64,000 bases of DNA from Cheiracanthium punctorium. Taxonomy: Eukaryota > Arthropoda > Arachnida > Araneae > Cheiracanthiidae. The translations under genes and the position numbers were made by a program. Shown here in pieces: positions 1 through 10,730 of the stretch. The stretch lies in the NCBI GenBank assembly GCA_038373885.1, contig JAWZYV010013033.1, positions 105,085 through 169,084 of the forward strand, written 5' to 3'. The notes below the pieces were generated by a model. That model saw only the letters and a list, made by a program, of their open reading frames with translations, ran no database searches and was not told the origin of the DNA. Position 1 is the stretch's first letter. Each line of letters starts with the position of its first letter.

Positions 1-758
1 TTTAATTTTTATTATATGCTAAACACATCTACCTTAATCCACAATCCACATGCAATGAAAGACCTTTGTTGTTTTAAAGTTTGTACCAATAAGGGTGCAA
101 TATTGAATATGAATGTGACCCAGTGTGAAAACTTGTGGCCCAGTGATAGTGTGATAAAATTGAGGAACAAGAAGTAACAGTGCCAAAAGGAATTGCTCCA
201 ACTTTTCTCCAAAAGAGAAAAGAAACTAAGGTATGCTTTAAAAAAAAAAAAAAAAAAAAAGTGAACAATGCATTAAGTCAGAACACACATTACAACCCTA
301 CATGTTAAAGTTTTGCCAATAAGCCCTAGTCGTTTTGAGATTGTTTCAAACCAGTTTCTTTAATATGTTATCTACCTGTACTTTCTCGTGGAACTGGAAA
401 GTGCCCTTTTTAAGAAAAGTTTTCCTTAATAAATTCTGGCTTAACCCTTTTTTTTCTGGGGGAACAAACACTATTTAAGAACAACAAAGATTAAAAATTG
501 TTGATTTTATGTATGAACTATCCACTAAAATTACATGCAAAATTTTGCAGACTGATTATGAAATTCTAAAAGCTTGTCGCAGACAGCTACAAAACTTTCT
601 GCCACTGGGCATACAGACGTCAGGGAAAACTAAAAGTGAACTTGTGGTCGGTCAAAATGAATTGTACATGCATTTATATGAACACACAAACATGCATTCG
701 ATGAGATGTCTCGCAAAAACTCTTAAAAGTAAATTTAAAGATCGTCAAAATCAGGATA
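1..758. other. Left-edge intronic sequence, no gene seen
   Basis: This AT-rich stretch lies upstream of the first visible FAM98 exon and is presumably intron. It contains an A-run near 240-260. An ORF at 509-817 runs into the terminal repeat of the MITE that starts at 759 and resembles no family I know, so it is not called. The N-terminal FAM98 exons are not visible here. Confidence 0.5.
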
Positions 759-1204
759 CAGTATGGAACCTCTTATCCGGAAAACCAGTTATCCAGAATT
801 ATTTTTCAATTGATTAAATTCCTATTTTTTCTGAAAGAAAAGCAAAAAAATGAGGGGTTTTTTAATTTCTTATGTTTTTGTTTTCTTATTTTGAGTGCTA
901 CAGCTAGAATTTATAAAGTAAGCAGTCTGGTAAGGTATTTTATTTATTTTTTTAATGTGTGACTAAGTTTTCAAGAAGTTATCATATATTTACTACTTCC
1001 TCTCTAAATGATTATTATTTATCTTGATCATATTAGAGTTTTTTATATTATTTTTCTAGTATAATAACAATTAATGTTTAATTCTAATCAAAAATAGAGA
1101 GTAACATGCTACCAATCAAATCAGTAGATGTCATGTTAATCCACAACCACAGTTATCCAGAATACACTCAGTCCCAACCATTCCGGATAACAGGTTCCAT
1201 ACTG
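759..1204. mobile_element. pogo/Tigger-like MITE with TA target duplication
   Basis: The ends are inverted repeats: CAGTATGGAACCTCTTATCC at 759 and its near-complement ending CCATACTG at 1204. Both are flanked by TA (757-758 and 1205-1206). A second inverted block, AGTTATCCAGAAT, lies just inside each end. TA duplication with a CAGT...CTTATCCGG-type terminus is characteristic of pogo/Tigger members of the Tc1/mariner superfamily. The 446-bp body has no transposase, so this is a non-autonomous copy mobilised in trans. Confidence 0.8.
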
Positions 1205-1907
1205 TACCAACATTTTTCATGATCACATTAATTCCTTATGTACTTCATACAAGCAAGGAAGTAAAAAAAGCATCACATATTCTACACCACCCCCCCTCCC
1301 CCAATGATCATTTCTAATTCTACTAGCGCGAAATGAATAAAAATTTGCAAGATATTTTTAAATTCAAAGTAATGTACAAACTAATCGTATTTATATAGAT
1401 AGTTTTATACCCTACCTATTCTACTATAGTTTTTTTTCTTTTTTTTTGTGCTTTTAATGAAATTCTTATAGTTTGTGTGTTCTTTTAAACTTTGGGCAGT
1501 GTTTTTAAAGTCAACATCTCCAAAAAATAACTTGTATGTATTCGTTTATCAGACACACACACATCTATGCATTGTATGCAAACAAAATTATTGTTCACAT
1601 GGTCACTTTTTTAAAAGCATGTTGTCATTTTCACATTTTTGAATGCTAAAATTTATTCCTAATACTGAAGATACAAAACGTCTAACTGAACCACAAATAA
1701 ATCTTATTGTCTTTACTTAACTGTCTTTGTTCATTAATAAATTAACATTGTATGAAAATTTCTTCTTGTTATCAATTAGAAAAAGGGGGGAAATTACATA
1801 TAATAGTGCATATTTAATATTTAAATATGCAGCATTTTGATTAAAATTTTTGAAACTGCTTTTTCTATTGTGTGTAGTATTCTATTGTATATATTTTTAC
1901 ATTTTAG
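1205..1907. other. Intron upstream of the first visible FAM98 exon
   Basis: The stretch is AT-rich with no ORF, RNA gene or recognised repeat, apart from short C, T and CA runs. It ends in a pyrimidine-rich tract and the acceptor AG at 1906-1907. Confidence 0.5.
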
Positions 1908-2099
1908 GTTGATCAGTTAACGAAGTCAAGTTCTCAGTGTCTTTCACCTGTAGTTACTGAAACATTGTCAGATGATCAGTGGAACTCACTGAATTTACTC
2001 TATGAAGATTTCTTCGCTGAATACACTGTTCGCCGACAATTATTGCTTACTAGGTTAGATGTTACTATTCAATCCTTCAAGTGGGGAGATAGTATTAAG
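1908..2099 (+). CDS. FAM98-family protein, internal exon
   Basis: The exon is open in phase 0 for 64 codons, with acceptor TTTTAG before it and donor GTAGGT after it. The translation contains LSDDQWNSLNLLYEDFF followed by YTVRRQLLLTRLDVTIQSF, which matches the helical stretch ending in the RLDVTVQSF signature of FAM98A/B/C (DUF2465). FAM98 proteins belong to the tRNA-splicing ligase complex with RTCB, DDX1, RTRAF and Ashwin, and bind RNA. The exon joins in frame with 18240-18339 across a 16.1-kb intron. Earlier exons lie outside the window. The family call is strong; which paralogue corresponds is not decidable here. Confidence 0.88.
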
Positions 2100-2430
2100 G
2101 TAGGTTTTTCTTAAATTATTACAATAAATCTGACTTAAAGATGGATATTAAATGCAAACCAAGAAGAATATATTTAGTAGAAATCTGTCTGTTCTCTGGC
2201 TCTAAAGCACCTATATTCCACAGAAACTTAGTTTTAGCAAAAAACTTGTTTAAAGCAAGTTTACTGTAAATAAAATTATAATTATTTCAGTTACCAGGGC
2301 CAGAAAAATCTGTTGGCTGACATGTAGAATTTTCAACCGGGCATGCATTTCTTTTTTCTACTTGCCTGACTTGGTCATGTAAAAAGCATTGACTGTGAGA
2401 AATTCATAAGTCACTTGTTAAAAAAAATTA

Positions 2431-3040
2431 CTGTATATACTCGTGTATAAGCCCACTTTTTTTGGACAAAAATTTGGATTGAAAGTGGGGGGTTGGGTTT
2501 ATACACGGGTCAAAAAAATTTTCAAAATTTGATTATCGGAAATTTAATGTTCAGGGAGCAGTAAATATCTACACACATACGTGCAAATATGTATACTATG
2601 TACATGGGAAAACCATGGTCCCGGAAATTGACGTGTCAATCCCCCCACCCCACCCCTTCCGGTGCCCATGCATTTGGGCAACCAATTTAACTTTATGGAA
2701 ACAAAAGTAAGATCTAACACATTAAGTTTTTGTATTTTAAGACAAAATGTTACAAATTACAAGAAAAAAATACAAGTACTATACATATCACATCATTCTT
2801 TGTTGGAGCATCCGTAAAGTTCTTTAAAGTCACTTTCGGTCCTGATTTCATCATCATAAAACATTTCATGTCAACACAATCATCATCTTCTTCTTCACCA
2901 GAGTCGGATTCTTCCGACGATTCAATTAATGAGTCTTCGCACCCATCCATAGAATTGCTTATGCAGCACTTTTTGAACGATTTTACTATAATATCCTTTG
3001 GAATGGATTCCCACGAATTTTTTACCCATTCAGTTACTGT
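2431..3040 (-). mobile_element. pogo/Tigger-like transposon, 3' end fragment
   Basis: The element reads on the minus strand. Its outer end is TA plus CTGTATATACTCGTGTATAA (2429-2450), a familiar type of Tigger terminus, and the transposase C-terminus lies inside. A related motif, GGGTTTATACACGGGTC, occurs about 55 bp further in. At 3041 the element is cut by the end of a hAT element, and its N-terminal part is not found beyond that hAT. It is therefore a truncated older insertion. Confidence 0.6.
2750..3040 (-). pseudogene. pogo/Tigger DDE transposase, C-terminal remnant
   Basis: Reading leftward from about 3036, the frame gives EWVKNSWESIPKDIIVKSF, then FKKCCISNSMDG, then a run of acidic and serine residues, then a stop at 2750. 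The W-x-x-I-x-x-x-I-I-x-x-S-F-K-x-C-G/C-I-S-N pattern plus an acidic tail is the usual end of jerky/Tigger-type transposases, just past the catalytic core. Only about 95 codons remain because the coding region is interrupted at 3041. It is not expected to be functional. Confidence 0.65.
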
Positions 3041-6000
3041 CAGGGTTCGTACACCTCTTGGAAATCCTTAAAAACTCCTGGATTTCGATTTAAAAAATTA
3101 AGGGCCCTGGAAAAATCCTGGATTTTACTAATTTTTCTGTAGACTCCTGAAATTTCAGTACTGACTCCTGGAAATATTGTTTATTTTAGTTTTCTTTCTA
3201 GTATTTAAAGTGCAAAAAAATTTTTCGTGAGTGCGATCTGCTGAAAATTTTTTTCCGACTCGTGTTTCAAGTGTAATAATCCGTCGCCATGTTTATTGAC
3301 GTTCCTGCCACGGACTTAGTAATCACTTCACTTCGTTGTAGATATTCGTCCCTGCTCTCCCCATATCCAATAATATCGCTCCTGAACTAGCCTCGTTGGT
3401 GTTTTCAAACTCTCTTATCGCTTACGTCACTGCGAAAGTATCTCGTGATTGGTGTATGAGCTATATGCTCTTATCTCTTCTTTGGTACACAGATCACGGG
3501 TACGTGCTTGCTCTGTTTGCGGCGGTGTATTGGAAATAATCGTTCGCGTGTGACAGTAAAATTTTAAACCATCCTGAGATTTTCATCCTTTTCAATTGCC
3601 TAAAGATGCCGGGTGGAAAATGCGTTTTTAATGATGCTTGGTTAGAAAAGGAGGAATATAAAATGTGGCTCCGACGATCATCGCAACGTTTTGAAGCAAA
3701 ATGTTGTTTATGCGATAAGTGTTTTGATATTTCGAATATGGGGGAAGCTGCAATCAAAAGTCACTGTTAAGGGAAAAAACATGAATCGATCGTAACTCTA
3801 CAAAAAAAGAGACAATCGAACTTAATTATTTTGACAGCGGAAGTTCGCCGACAGTTTCATCCGTTCAGCAGAATCTTTAGACTGTAAATCCATCTTCACT
3901 TGATAATTCAATAATGAAAAACAATGCCCAGCTGAAAGCAGAAATACTTTGGGCTTAAAAAGTGATAAGCAGTTCCTATTCTTTTAGATCATGTGAAAAA
4001 TCCAAATTACTGTTTCAAAGTATGTTCCCGGACAGTGAAATAGCTAAAACTTTCTCTTGTGGGGAATCAAAGGCTGCTTATTTAACAGTTTTTGGCCTCA
4101 AGCCATACTTTCTGGATTTGTTAAAAAAAAAAGCAAGTAAAGAGGATGCATTTGTTTTACTTTTTGATGAGTCTTAATATGGAAAACCAGTGTAAACAGT
4201 TGGACTGTTTAATAAGGTTTTGGGATGAACAAAAAGTTTCATCGCGATATTATTCATCGGACTTTTTGGCCATGCAACGGCAGATGTGCTATTTGAAAAA
4301 ATTTCCGAAAAATACATGACATTGGGATTAGCAAGCTATTACAGCTGTCGGTGTATGGTCCTAATGCGAATTGGAGTGTCTATGAAAAAATAAATGATCA
4401 TCTTAAGCAGAATACTAATACACTATTAGTAAATGTGGGTAGTTGCAGCTTACACATTTTGCACAATGCATATTGTGCAGGGTGCACAGCATTTCCAGAA
4501 GTGGAAGAAATGGCTTCATCACTACACCAGTTTTTTATAGATTCTCCTGCTAGGAGGGACGATTATTTAACCCTAGATCCTGATGCAAAATATCCTGAAA
4601 AACTATGTAAGCACAGGTGGCTTGAAAATGTCAGCGTGCTGAAGAGTGTTAGAAATCTTATCCACCATGAAAAAGTACTGTGAAAAAGTTGGAGAAAAAA
4701 TTCCCTAATCCAAAAACAAAATGTTTTAAAAACATAGAAACATGCTTAAAAGATAAATTATTTGAAGTCAAATGCAATTTTTTCATTTATATTGCAGGAG
4801 AAATAGAGCCGTATTTAACCCTCTATCAAACAGATTGGCCAATGCTACCTTTTTTAGCCGGTGATTTAAAAATACTTTTAAAATCACTCCTAAAAAGGTT
4901 TTTAAAAGATGAACTGTTTGAAGGCTTGTCTGTAGTAAAGTTGTTAAATATTGATATAGAAGATGAAAATAATTATAAAGATGCATCAGAAATTGATGTA
5001 GGGTTTGTAGCAGAAAAAAAAAAAAAAAAAAAGATTAAAGATTTAACTAAGAAAAAGTCTATATCTGATAAAGAGGCAATGCTGTTCTACTTCAATTGTA
5101 GACTTTTTTTTACAAAACTTAACCAAAAAGTTAAAAGATAAGTGCCCTCTTAAGTATGATGTGGTTAATAATATTTCATGTCTTGATCCCAGATTACTAA
5201 TTAAAAACAGAGAGAATAACAAAGTCAAGTTTAACAATCTGTTATTGCATTTAACAAATTGTAAAAAAATCAATGAAAATATTTGTGATAATATTCTTAA
5301 GGAATATGAATTATTCATCGAAGAGTTTCACTCAATGGATATTGAAGTACAGTTTAAAAGCTGTTTAGAAAATTATTTTGATCTGGCTGTAGACCGACTA
5401 GATGTGTTTTTTCAGTTTCTTAGCCAAAAATGTAAATTATAAGAATTTGTGGAGTATCATAAAACTACTATTGTTATTATCTCATGGGCAGGCTTCTGTG
5501 GAAAGAGGATTTTCTGCAAATAAAAGGTTGATGGTGGAGAATCTATCTGAGCAGACTATTATAGCAAAGTGTGTTATAGACGACCACATTAAAAGTGTTG
5601 GTGGATTGGAAAATGTTGATATTACAAAAAAATTATTGATATCCGCTGCAGGAGCAAGGCAGAAGTATTCGTTATATCTAGAAGATAGAAAAAAAGTTGT
5701 TAAAGTAACAGAGAAGAGGAAATTAGTTTTGGATAATTTAGATGAATTTAAAAAAAAGATGTATGGAGAAAGACATTGAAGAGTTAAGCAAATCATCAAT
5801 TACTTTTGTTGAACAAGCAGAAGAAACAGGAAAATTATCTTTAATTTCGAAATCTAATGCTCTCCGAAGAAGGGCGGAAGAGAAAAAAAATTATCCCAAA
5901 AAATTAGATTTAGAGATAGAGGAAAAATGTTTAGCTTTAAAAGATATAGATATAGATAGTTAATACTAATTGCTTTTTGAATAATTATTATACTTTGAAT
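3041..6000 (+). mobile_element. Decayed hAT transposon (right end not identified)
   Basis: The element begins with CAGGGTTCGTACACCTCTTG at 3041, a recurrent hAT terminus in animals, preceded by the possible 8-bp target site GTTACTGT. It carries a broken transposase (3606-5963). I found no matching inverted terminus ending in CCCTG downstream, so the right end is lost or diverged and the boundary given is approximate. An 18-19-base A-run sits inside the coding part near 5013. Confidence 0.65.
3606..5963 (+). pseudogene. hAT transposase with N-terminal zinc finger, multiply broken
   Basis: The segments run in order. The ATG at 3606 opens a reading with a CX2C...H zinc finger (CLCDKCFDISNMGEAAIKSH), stopped near 3768. 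Next is a block at 3962-4177 ending FVLLFDES, the first catalytic-acid region, followed by 4351-4683, 4680-5141 and 5161-5442. The C-terminal dimerisation block lies at 5402-5779 (LLSHGQASVERGFSANKRLM), with a lysine-rich tail to 5963. The pieces fall in different frames with stops between them, so at least five frameshift or nonsense changes are needed. The order of parts and the SVERGFS-type motif are diagnostic for hAT. It is a non-functional relic. Confidence 0.75.
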
Positions 6001-6745
6001 ACTTTTGCTTTTGAATAATTTGCTTGTTACATTCATTGCAATGAATATTTATTGACTTTAAAAAGAAATGTTTTATGTTTCTATCTGGTCTAGTCAATTT
6101 TTTTAAATACATGAAATGATTGTAAAATTTACACTAGTAATGCTACTAATTTAGTTTTTTCCCCCTGTACTTTTAGTTTGGCACACAACATAGCAAAAAA
6201 AGATTTAAAAAAGGCTTTGCATTATATTCTAGAATATATAAAAATATGTTGTTATATTGCGTGGAGATCATACTTAGGGACATTTATGGGACTATATTCT
6301 GTATGCAGTGCTGTTTACATTTTGATGTTTGTTTACATGTTTGGTTCTGGCGCCATCGTGGGCGATGCTCAGCGGGAGTGAAGTACCTTGCCAATGGTTA
6401 TTAGGCTGGCAACCATAAAAAAGTGTACATCGTCAGTTTGGGAATTTGAAATTGTTTTATGTTATGGATGGAAGGGAATGAAATGTGTTTTGTTATTGTA
6501 TGAAAAGAAAGTGTGTGTGTTTGTTAGAAATAGGAGATTTTGAATATAAAGCTAAATAAAAGAAAGCATGTTGGTTTTACGTTATCGGCCGGTGTCGGTG
6601 TTTGTTAGAAATGCAGTGTCAATATAAAAGTAAATAAAAGAAAGCATGCTGGTGTTATGTTATAAGCCGGTGGGTGTTAGGGACATTTCTGAGTGCTTAA
6701 TTAAAAAATAAATAAAGGTAAGTGCTTTTTTTAACGAATCTTTGC
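5964..6745. repeat. Repeat-rich spacer with a two-copy ~81-bp tandem repeat
   Basis: At 6519-6599 and 6600-6675 two diverged units begin TTTGTTAGAAAT and contain AATAAAAGAAAGCATG and a GCCGGTG end. A 67-codon open frame at 6178-6381 is preceded by a good acceptor-like CTTTTAG, but it resembles nothing I know and is not called as an exon. This may be the leftover flank of a larger element that received the Penelope pair. Confidence 0.45.
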
Positions 6746-8451
6746 AAGTTAAATTTTTTTATTTGGGAATACCTTATTCCCCCGTACATGATATATATTT
6801 CGGTTACACACATAACCATCTTCAGTCGTTTCTGGATCTCTCACTAATGGCGGCTTCTTTTTATATCTCTTCGTTCTTCTTCTTGAAAGTTCAATGAATG
6901 ACGTCATCCCATGATTGGTCGATTGTATGAAGTGCATCGTTGATGCTGCCATCTGTCTTCATTATTTCTAAGCTCTCACGAATGTAGGCATATATACTAT
7001 TTTTAAAGTTGGCTATTTTTTTAATATTTTTAAAATCAATGGTAATGGGCTCTTTCAAAGCAAGACGGGCCAGAGCGGTACTTTGTTTCTGGAGGTTAAT
7101 GTCTTTAAAATGTTCGTTTTTTCGCTCTTTAATTTTCCTTTTTGTAACGCCGATGTAGCAATTTTCTTTATTAGTATCGTTTGACATAAAATTAATTTTA
7201 TAGATCCCTGCGGTTTCGATGGGGTTGATTGGGTCTTTTTCCGATCTAATGCGCTGAAAGATTGTTTTATTAGGTTTAATTGGAATACGGAAGTTCTTTT
7301 TACTGGCGATATTAGAAAGTTTATTGGCTATCCCTCGGCTAAAGGGGATAGCGGTAGTAAAACGTGGTTTATCTTTTTGACGGTTGTCTATAACATTTAA
7401 TTTATGTTGCCTAGCTTTGAAAACTTTGTCGAAAATTTCTCGAGGGTAGTGGGCGTCTTGACATTGTTTCTTTATGAAAGCAATTTCTTTTTGAAGGAGG
7501 TCGTTGTTAGAACACACTTTGAAAGCGCGGTCGATATAGGAACGAATAGCAGCAATTTTATAGTTGAAAGGGGTTTTAGATTTAAAATTTACTATATTAG
7601 TATTACAAGTAGGTTTTCGAAAAATGGTGGTCTCAATGAGATTATTGTTTCTGGTTATGTTCACATCTAAGTAATTGAGGCTATTATTGATTTCTTTTTC
7701 GTAGGTAAATTTAATGTTCGGGTCTATGGCATTAAGTTGATTGATCAAATTATTTTCTTCGTTATTGTGGGTGGTAAGGATAGCGAAGATATCGTCGACA
7801 TAGCGAAGCCAAAGTTTGATGGTATTATTTTGTGTCTGTTTAATCTGTTCTTCAAGGATTCTCATTTTCCAGTCGGCAATTATTCCGGATATGGGGGAGC
7901 CCATGGGGACTCCTTTTATTTGTTGGTAGAAGTGATTATTATATTGAAAATATGAATTATTTAAAATTAGATTTATTGCACTAGTTAGGGTGTTAATTAT
8001 GTCTATATCTTTAAAACTACTTTGAATTTGTTTGTTAATAATTTGGTTCATTTCCTTAATATCTATTGACGGGTATAGATTTACAACATCGAAACTTACC
8101 ATAATATCGTCTTCATCAAGTTTATAATCGCGGATGTTTTTAATGAAATCGTCGGTGGAAGTTAGAGTGCTGTTAGATGGGGGTATAATTTCTTGCAGTA
8201 TATCCTTCATATATTTTTCAAGAGTGTAGGTGGGGCCTTCACATTTGCTCACGATTGGGCGAAGGGAGGGGGGATTTTTATGATCTTTAAATTTAGCGAA
8301 AATCCGTGGGGCGAAATTAGCGGTATTTTTATAGTTCGGACCTTTCTGATCCGGCCAGGTACCATTTTTTATTAAAGTTTTTAGTTTATTATTGATTTTT
8401 GTGGTGGGGTCTTTGGGAAGATGTAAAACGTTTAGACTATTGATGGTTTGC
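6746..8451 (-). mobile_element. Penelope-like retroelement, copy 1 (5'-truncated)
   Basis: The element reads right to left. Its 3' end is at 6746 (after TTTGCAAGTT) and its 5' truncation is at the palindrome centre near 8451. It is a nearly exact inverted copy of 8452-10143, with arms of equal length (about 1692 bp) and no length change that I could find. Penelope-like elements encode a reverse transcriptase fused to a GIY-YIG endonuclease and often leave 5'-truncated and inverted copies. Confidence 0.88.
6891..8440 (-). pseudogene. Penelope RT/GIY-YIG protein, copy 1, truncated at both ends
   Basis: The minus frame is open from the palindrome centre to a TGA at 6891. It has no ATG near its beginning because the 5' end is missing. 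RT landmarks in order are NPPSLRPIVSKCEGPTY, VSFDVVNLYPSID (motif A), GVPMGSPISGIIADW (motif B) and LRYVDDIFA (motif C). The GIY-YIG nuclease follows (AGIYKINF, then CYIGVTKRKIKERKNEH). Compared with copy 2 it stops 11 codons early, at a TGA where copy 2 has CGA, and differs at about ten residues. All visible catalytic motifs are intact, but the N-terminal region of the family is missing. Confidence 0.85.
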
Positions 8452-10028
8452 GTCTAAACGTTTTACATCTTCCCAAAGACCCCACCACGAAAATCAATAA
8501 TAAACTAAAAACTTTAATAAAAAATGGTACCTGGCCGGATCAGAAAGGTCTGAACTATAACAATACCGCTAATTTCGCCCCACGGATTTTCGCTAAATTT
8601 AAAGATCATAAAAATCCCCCCTCCCTTCGCCCAATCGTGAGCAAATGTGAAGGCCCCACCTACATTCTTGAAAAATATATGAAGGATATACTGCAAGAAA
8701 TTATACCCCCATCTAACAGCACTCTAACTTCCACCGACGATTTCATTAAAAACATCCGCGATTATAAACTTGCTGAAGACGATATTATGGTAAGTTTCGA
8801 TGTTGTAAATCTATACCCGTCAATAGATATTAAGGAAATGAACCAAATTATTAACAAACAAATTCAAAGTAGTTTTAAAGATATAGACATAATTAACACC
8901 CTAACTAGTGCAATAAATCTAATTTTAAATAATTCATATTTTCAATATAATAATCACTTCTACCAACAAATAAAAGGAGTCCCCATGGGCTCCCCCATAT
9001 CCGGAATAATTGCCGACTGGAAAATGAGAATCCTTGAAGAACAGATTAAACAGACACACAATAATACCATCAAACTTTGGCTTCGCTATGTCGACGATAT
9101 CTTCGCTATCCTTACCACCCACAATAATGAAGAAAATAATTTGATCAATCAACTTAATGCCATAGACCCGAACATTAAATTTACCTACGAAAAAGAAATC
9201 AATAATAGCCTCAATTACTTAGATGTGAACATAACCAGAAACAATAATCTCATTGAGACCACCATTTTTCGAAAACCTACTTGTAATACTAATATAGTAA
9301 ATTTTAAATCTAAAACCCCTTTCAACTATAAAATTGCTGCTATTCGTTCCTATATCGACCGCGCTTTCAAAGTGTGTTCTAACAATGACCTCCTTCAAAA
9401 AGAAATTGCTTTCATAAAGAAACAATGTCAAGATGCCCACTACCCTCGAGAAATTTTCGACAAAGTTTTCAAAGCTAGGCAACGTAAATTAAATGTTACA
9501 GACAACCGTCAAAAAGATAAACCACGTTTTACTACCGCTATCCCCTTTAGCCGAGGGATAGCCAATAAACTTTCTAATATCGCCAGTAAAAAGAACTTCC
9601 GTATTCCAATTAAACCTAATAAAACAATCTTTCAGCGCATTAGATCGGAAAAAGACCCAATCAACCCCATCGAAACCGCAGGGATCTATAAAATTAATTT
9701 TATGTCAAACGATACTAATAAAGAAAATTGCTACATCGGCGTTACAAAAAGGAAAATTAAAGAGCGAAAAAACGAACATTTTAAAGACATTAACCTCCAG
9801 AAACAAAGTACCGCTCTGGCCCGTCTTGCTTTGAAAGAGCCCATTACCATTGATTTTAAAAATATTAAAAAAATAGCCAACTTTAAAAATAGTATGTATG
9901 CCTACATTCGTGAGAGCTTAGAAATAATGACGACAGATGGCAGCATCAACGATGTGCCTCATACAATCGACCAATCATGGGATGACGTCATTCATCGAAC
10001 TTTCAAGATGAAGAACGAAGAGATATAA
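8448..10028 (+). CDS. Penelope RT/GIY-YIG protein, copy 2 (N-terminally truncated)
   Basis: This is a 526-codon open frame beginning at a TTG next to the palindrome centre; the true start is missing. Approximate residues: RPIVSKCEGPTY at 62-73, VSFDVVNLYPSI at 109-120, GVPMGSPISGII at 181-192, LRYVDDIFA at 213-221, and the GIY-YIG domain from about 405 (AGIYKINF) through CYIGVTKRKIKER, with a downstream RESLEI glutamate. The RT copies element RNA and the endonuclease nicks target DNA. The frame has no internal stop and ends in the natural terminator at 10026-10028. About a third of a full Penelope protein is absent, so it is unlikely to be autonomous. Confidence 0.9.
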   Translation: MRLNVLHLPKDPTTKINNKLKTLIKNGTWPDQKGLNYNNTANFAPRIFAKFKDHKNPPSLRPIVSKCEGPTYILEKYMKDILQEIIPPSNSTLTSTDDFIKNIRDYKLAEDDIMVSFDVVNLYPSIDIKEMNQIINKQIQSSFKDIDIINTLTSAINLILNNSYFQYNNHFYQQIKGVPMGSPISGIIADWKMRILEEQIKQTHNNTIKLWLRYVDDIFAILTTHNNEENNLINQLNAIDPNIKFTYEKEINNSLNYLDVNITRNNNLIETTIFRKPTCNTNIVNFKSKTPFNYKIAAIRSYIDRAFKVCSNNDLLQKEIAFIKKQCQDAHYPREIFDKVFKARQRKLNVTDNRQKDKPRFTTAIPFSRGIANKLSNIASKKNFRIPIKPNKTIFQRIRSEKDPINPIETAGIYKINFMSNDTNKENCYIGVTKRKIKERKNEHFKDINLQKQSTALARLALKEPITIDFKNIKKIANFKNSMYAYIRESLEIMTTDGSINDVPHTIDQSWDDVIHRTFKMKNEEI

Positions 10029-10143
10029 AAAGAAGCCGCCATTAGTGAGAGATCCAGAAACGACTGAAGATGGTTATGTGTGTAACCGAAATATATATCA
10101 TGTACGGGGGAATAAGGTATTCCCAAATAAAAAATTTTAACTT
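8452..10143 (+). mobile_element. Penelope-like retroelement, copy 2 (5'-truncated)
   Basis: This is the right arm of the palindrome. It begins GTCTAAACGTTTTACATCTT at the centre. After the ORF a short 3' region carries AATAAAAAATTTTAACTT and ends about 10143, where similarity to copy 1 stops. High identity between the arms implies recent insertion or ongoing gene conversion between them. Confidence 0.88.
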
Positions 10144-10730
10144 ATTAATCCGCCGTATTAAATAATGTTTTATATGTTTTTATTTTGAATCTTTGCAATT
10201 TATAAGGTTTTTAATGTGAATTTTAAATTGATGTTTTTATGTTATCATAACTGCTATTTATGTACTATTTTAATCATACTGACTTTATATGAGGTGTACA
10301 ACTAGGTTGTTTAATCCACCGATGTTGTTTTGAGTTGAAAACGGGCCAGTGTTTGTTTGCCCAGTTTACATTAGCTGTACAACAAAGTTGCTTAATCCAC
10401 TATAGTTAAAAAACGGTCGACCGTTTGCTCATTTTAAATTGCCTGTTACTGAATTTGCTGATGTTTTTTAGCTTAAATATGGACGGTGTATTTTGTTTTA
10501 ATGTTTTTGTTAGTGGAATATTGTGCAATTTTAATGTGTTAAAATACTTCGCTGATCGTGCAAATTGGTTGGCGAGAGTCACTAGGAAAAAAATAAATGC
10601 CCACTATGCAAAATAAATTGCACTTTATTTGGTCATCATTTGTGTTGCAGTAAAGTTACATATACTAATCATTTATGATTAATATACATTTTAATTTGCT
10701 ATGCATAAAATTTCCATAAGGGGCCATATC
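10144..10730. other. Right flank of the Penelope pair
   Basis: The flank is AT-rich. Two related ~85-bp blocks, each starting TGTACAAC and containing GTTGTTTAATCCAC or GTTGCTTAATCCAC, occur near 10297 and 10377. A 63-codon open frame at 10425-10616 shows no recognisable family and is not called. Confidence 0.4.

Larger units (their letters stand above)
6746..10143. repeat. 3.4-kb near-perfect palindrome, 14-bp centre
   Basis: The left arm 6746-8437 and right arm 8452-10143 are inverted copies with a spacer of only 14 bp (TATTGATGGTTTGC). The arms are head to head: the 5'-truncated ends of two Penelope-like elements meet in the middle and both 3' ends face outward. GAATCTTTGCAA occurs at 6736-6747 and again at 10187-10198, so one insertion event with a target duplication is possible, the right side then having about 40 extra bases. 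Confidence 0.9.

Noticed and set aside
509..817. 102-codon open frame, possible upstream exon
   Set aside because: Its last third overlaps the terminal inverted repeat of the pogo-like MITE, the rest matches no FAM98 segment, and no splice sites frame it.
6178..6381. 67-codon frame with an acceptor-like CTTTTAG before it
   Set aside because: No family resemblance, no donor, hydrophobic low-complexity composition, and it lies in decayed transposon flank.
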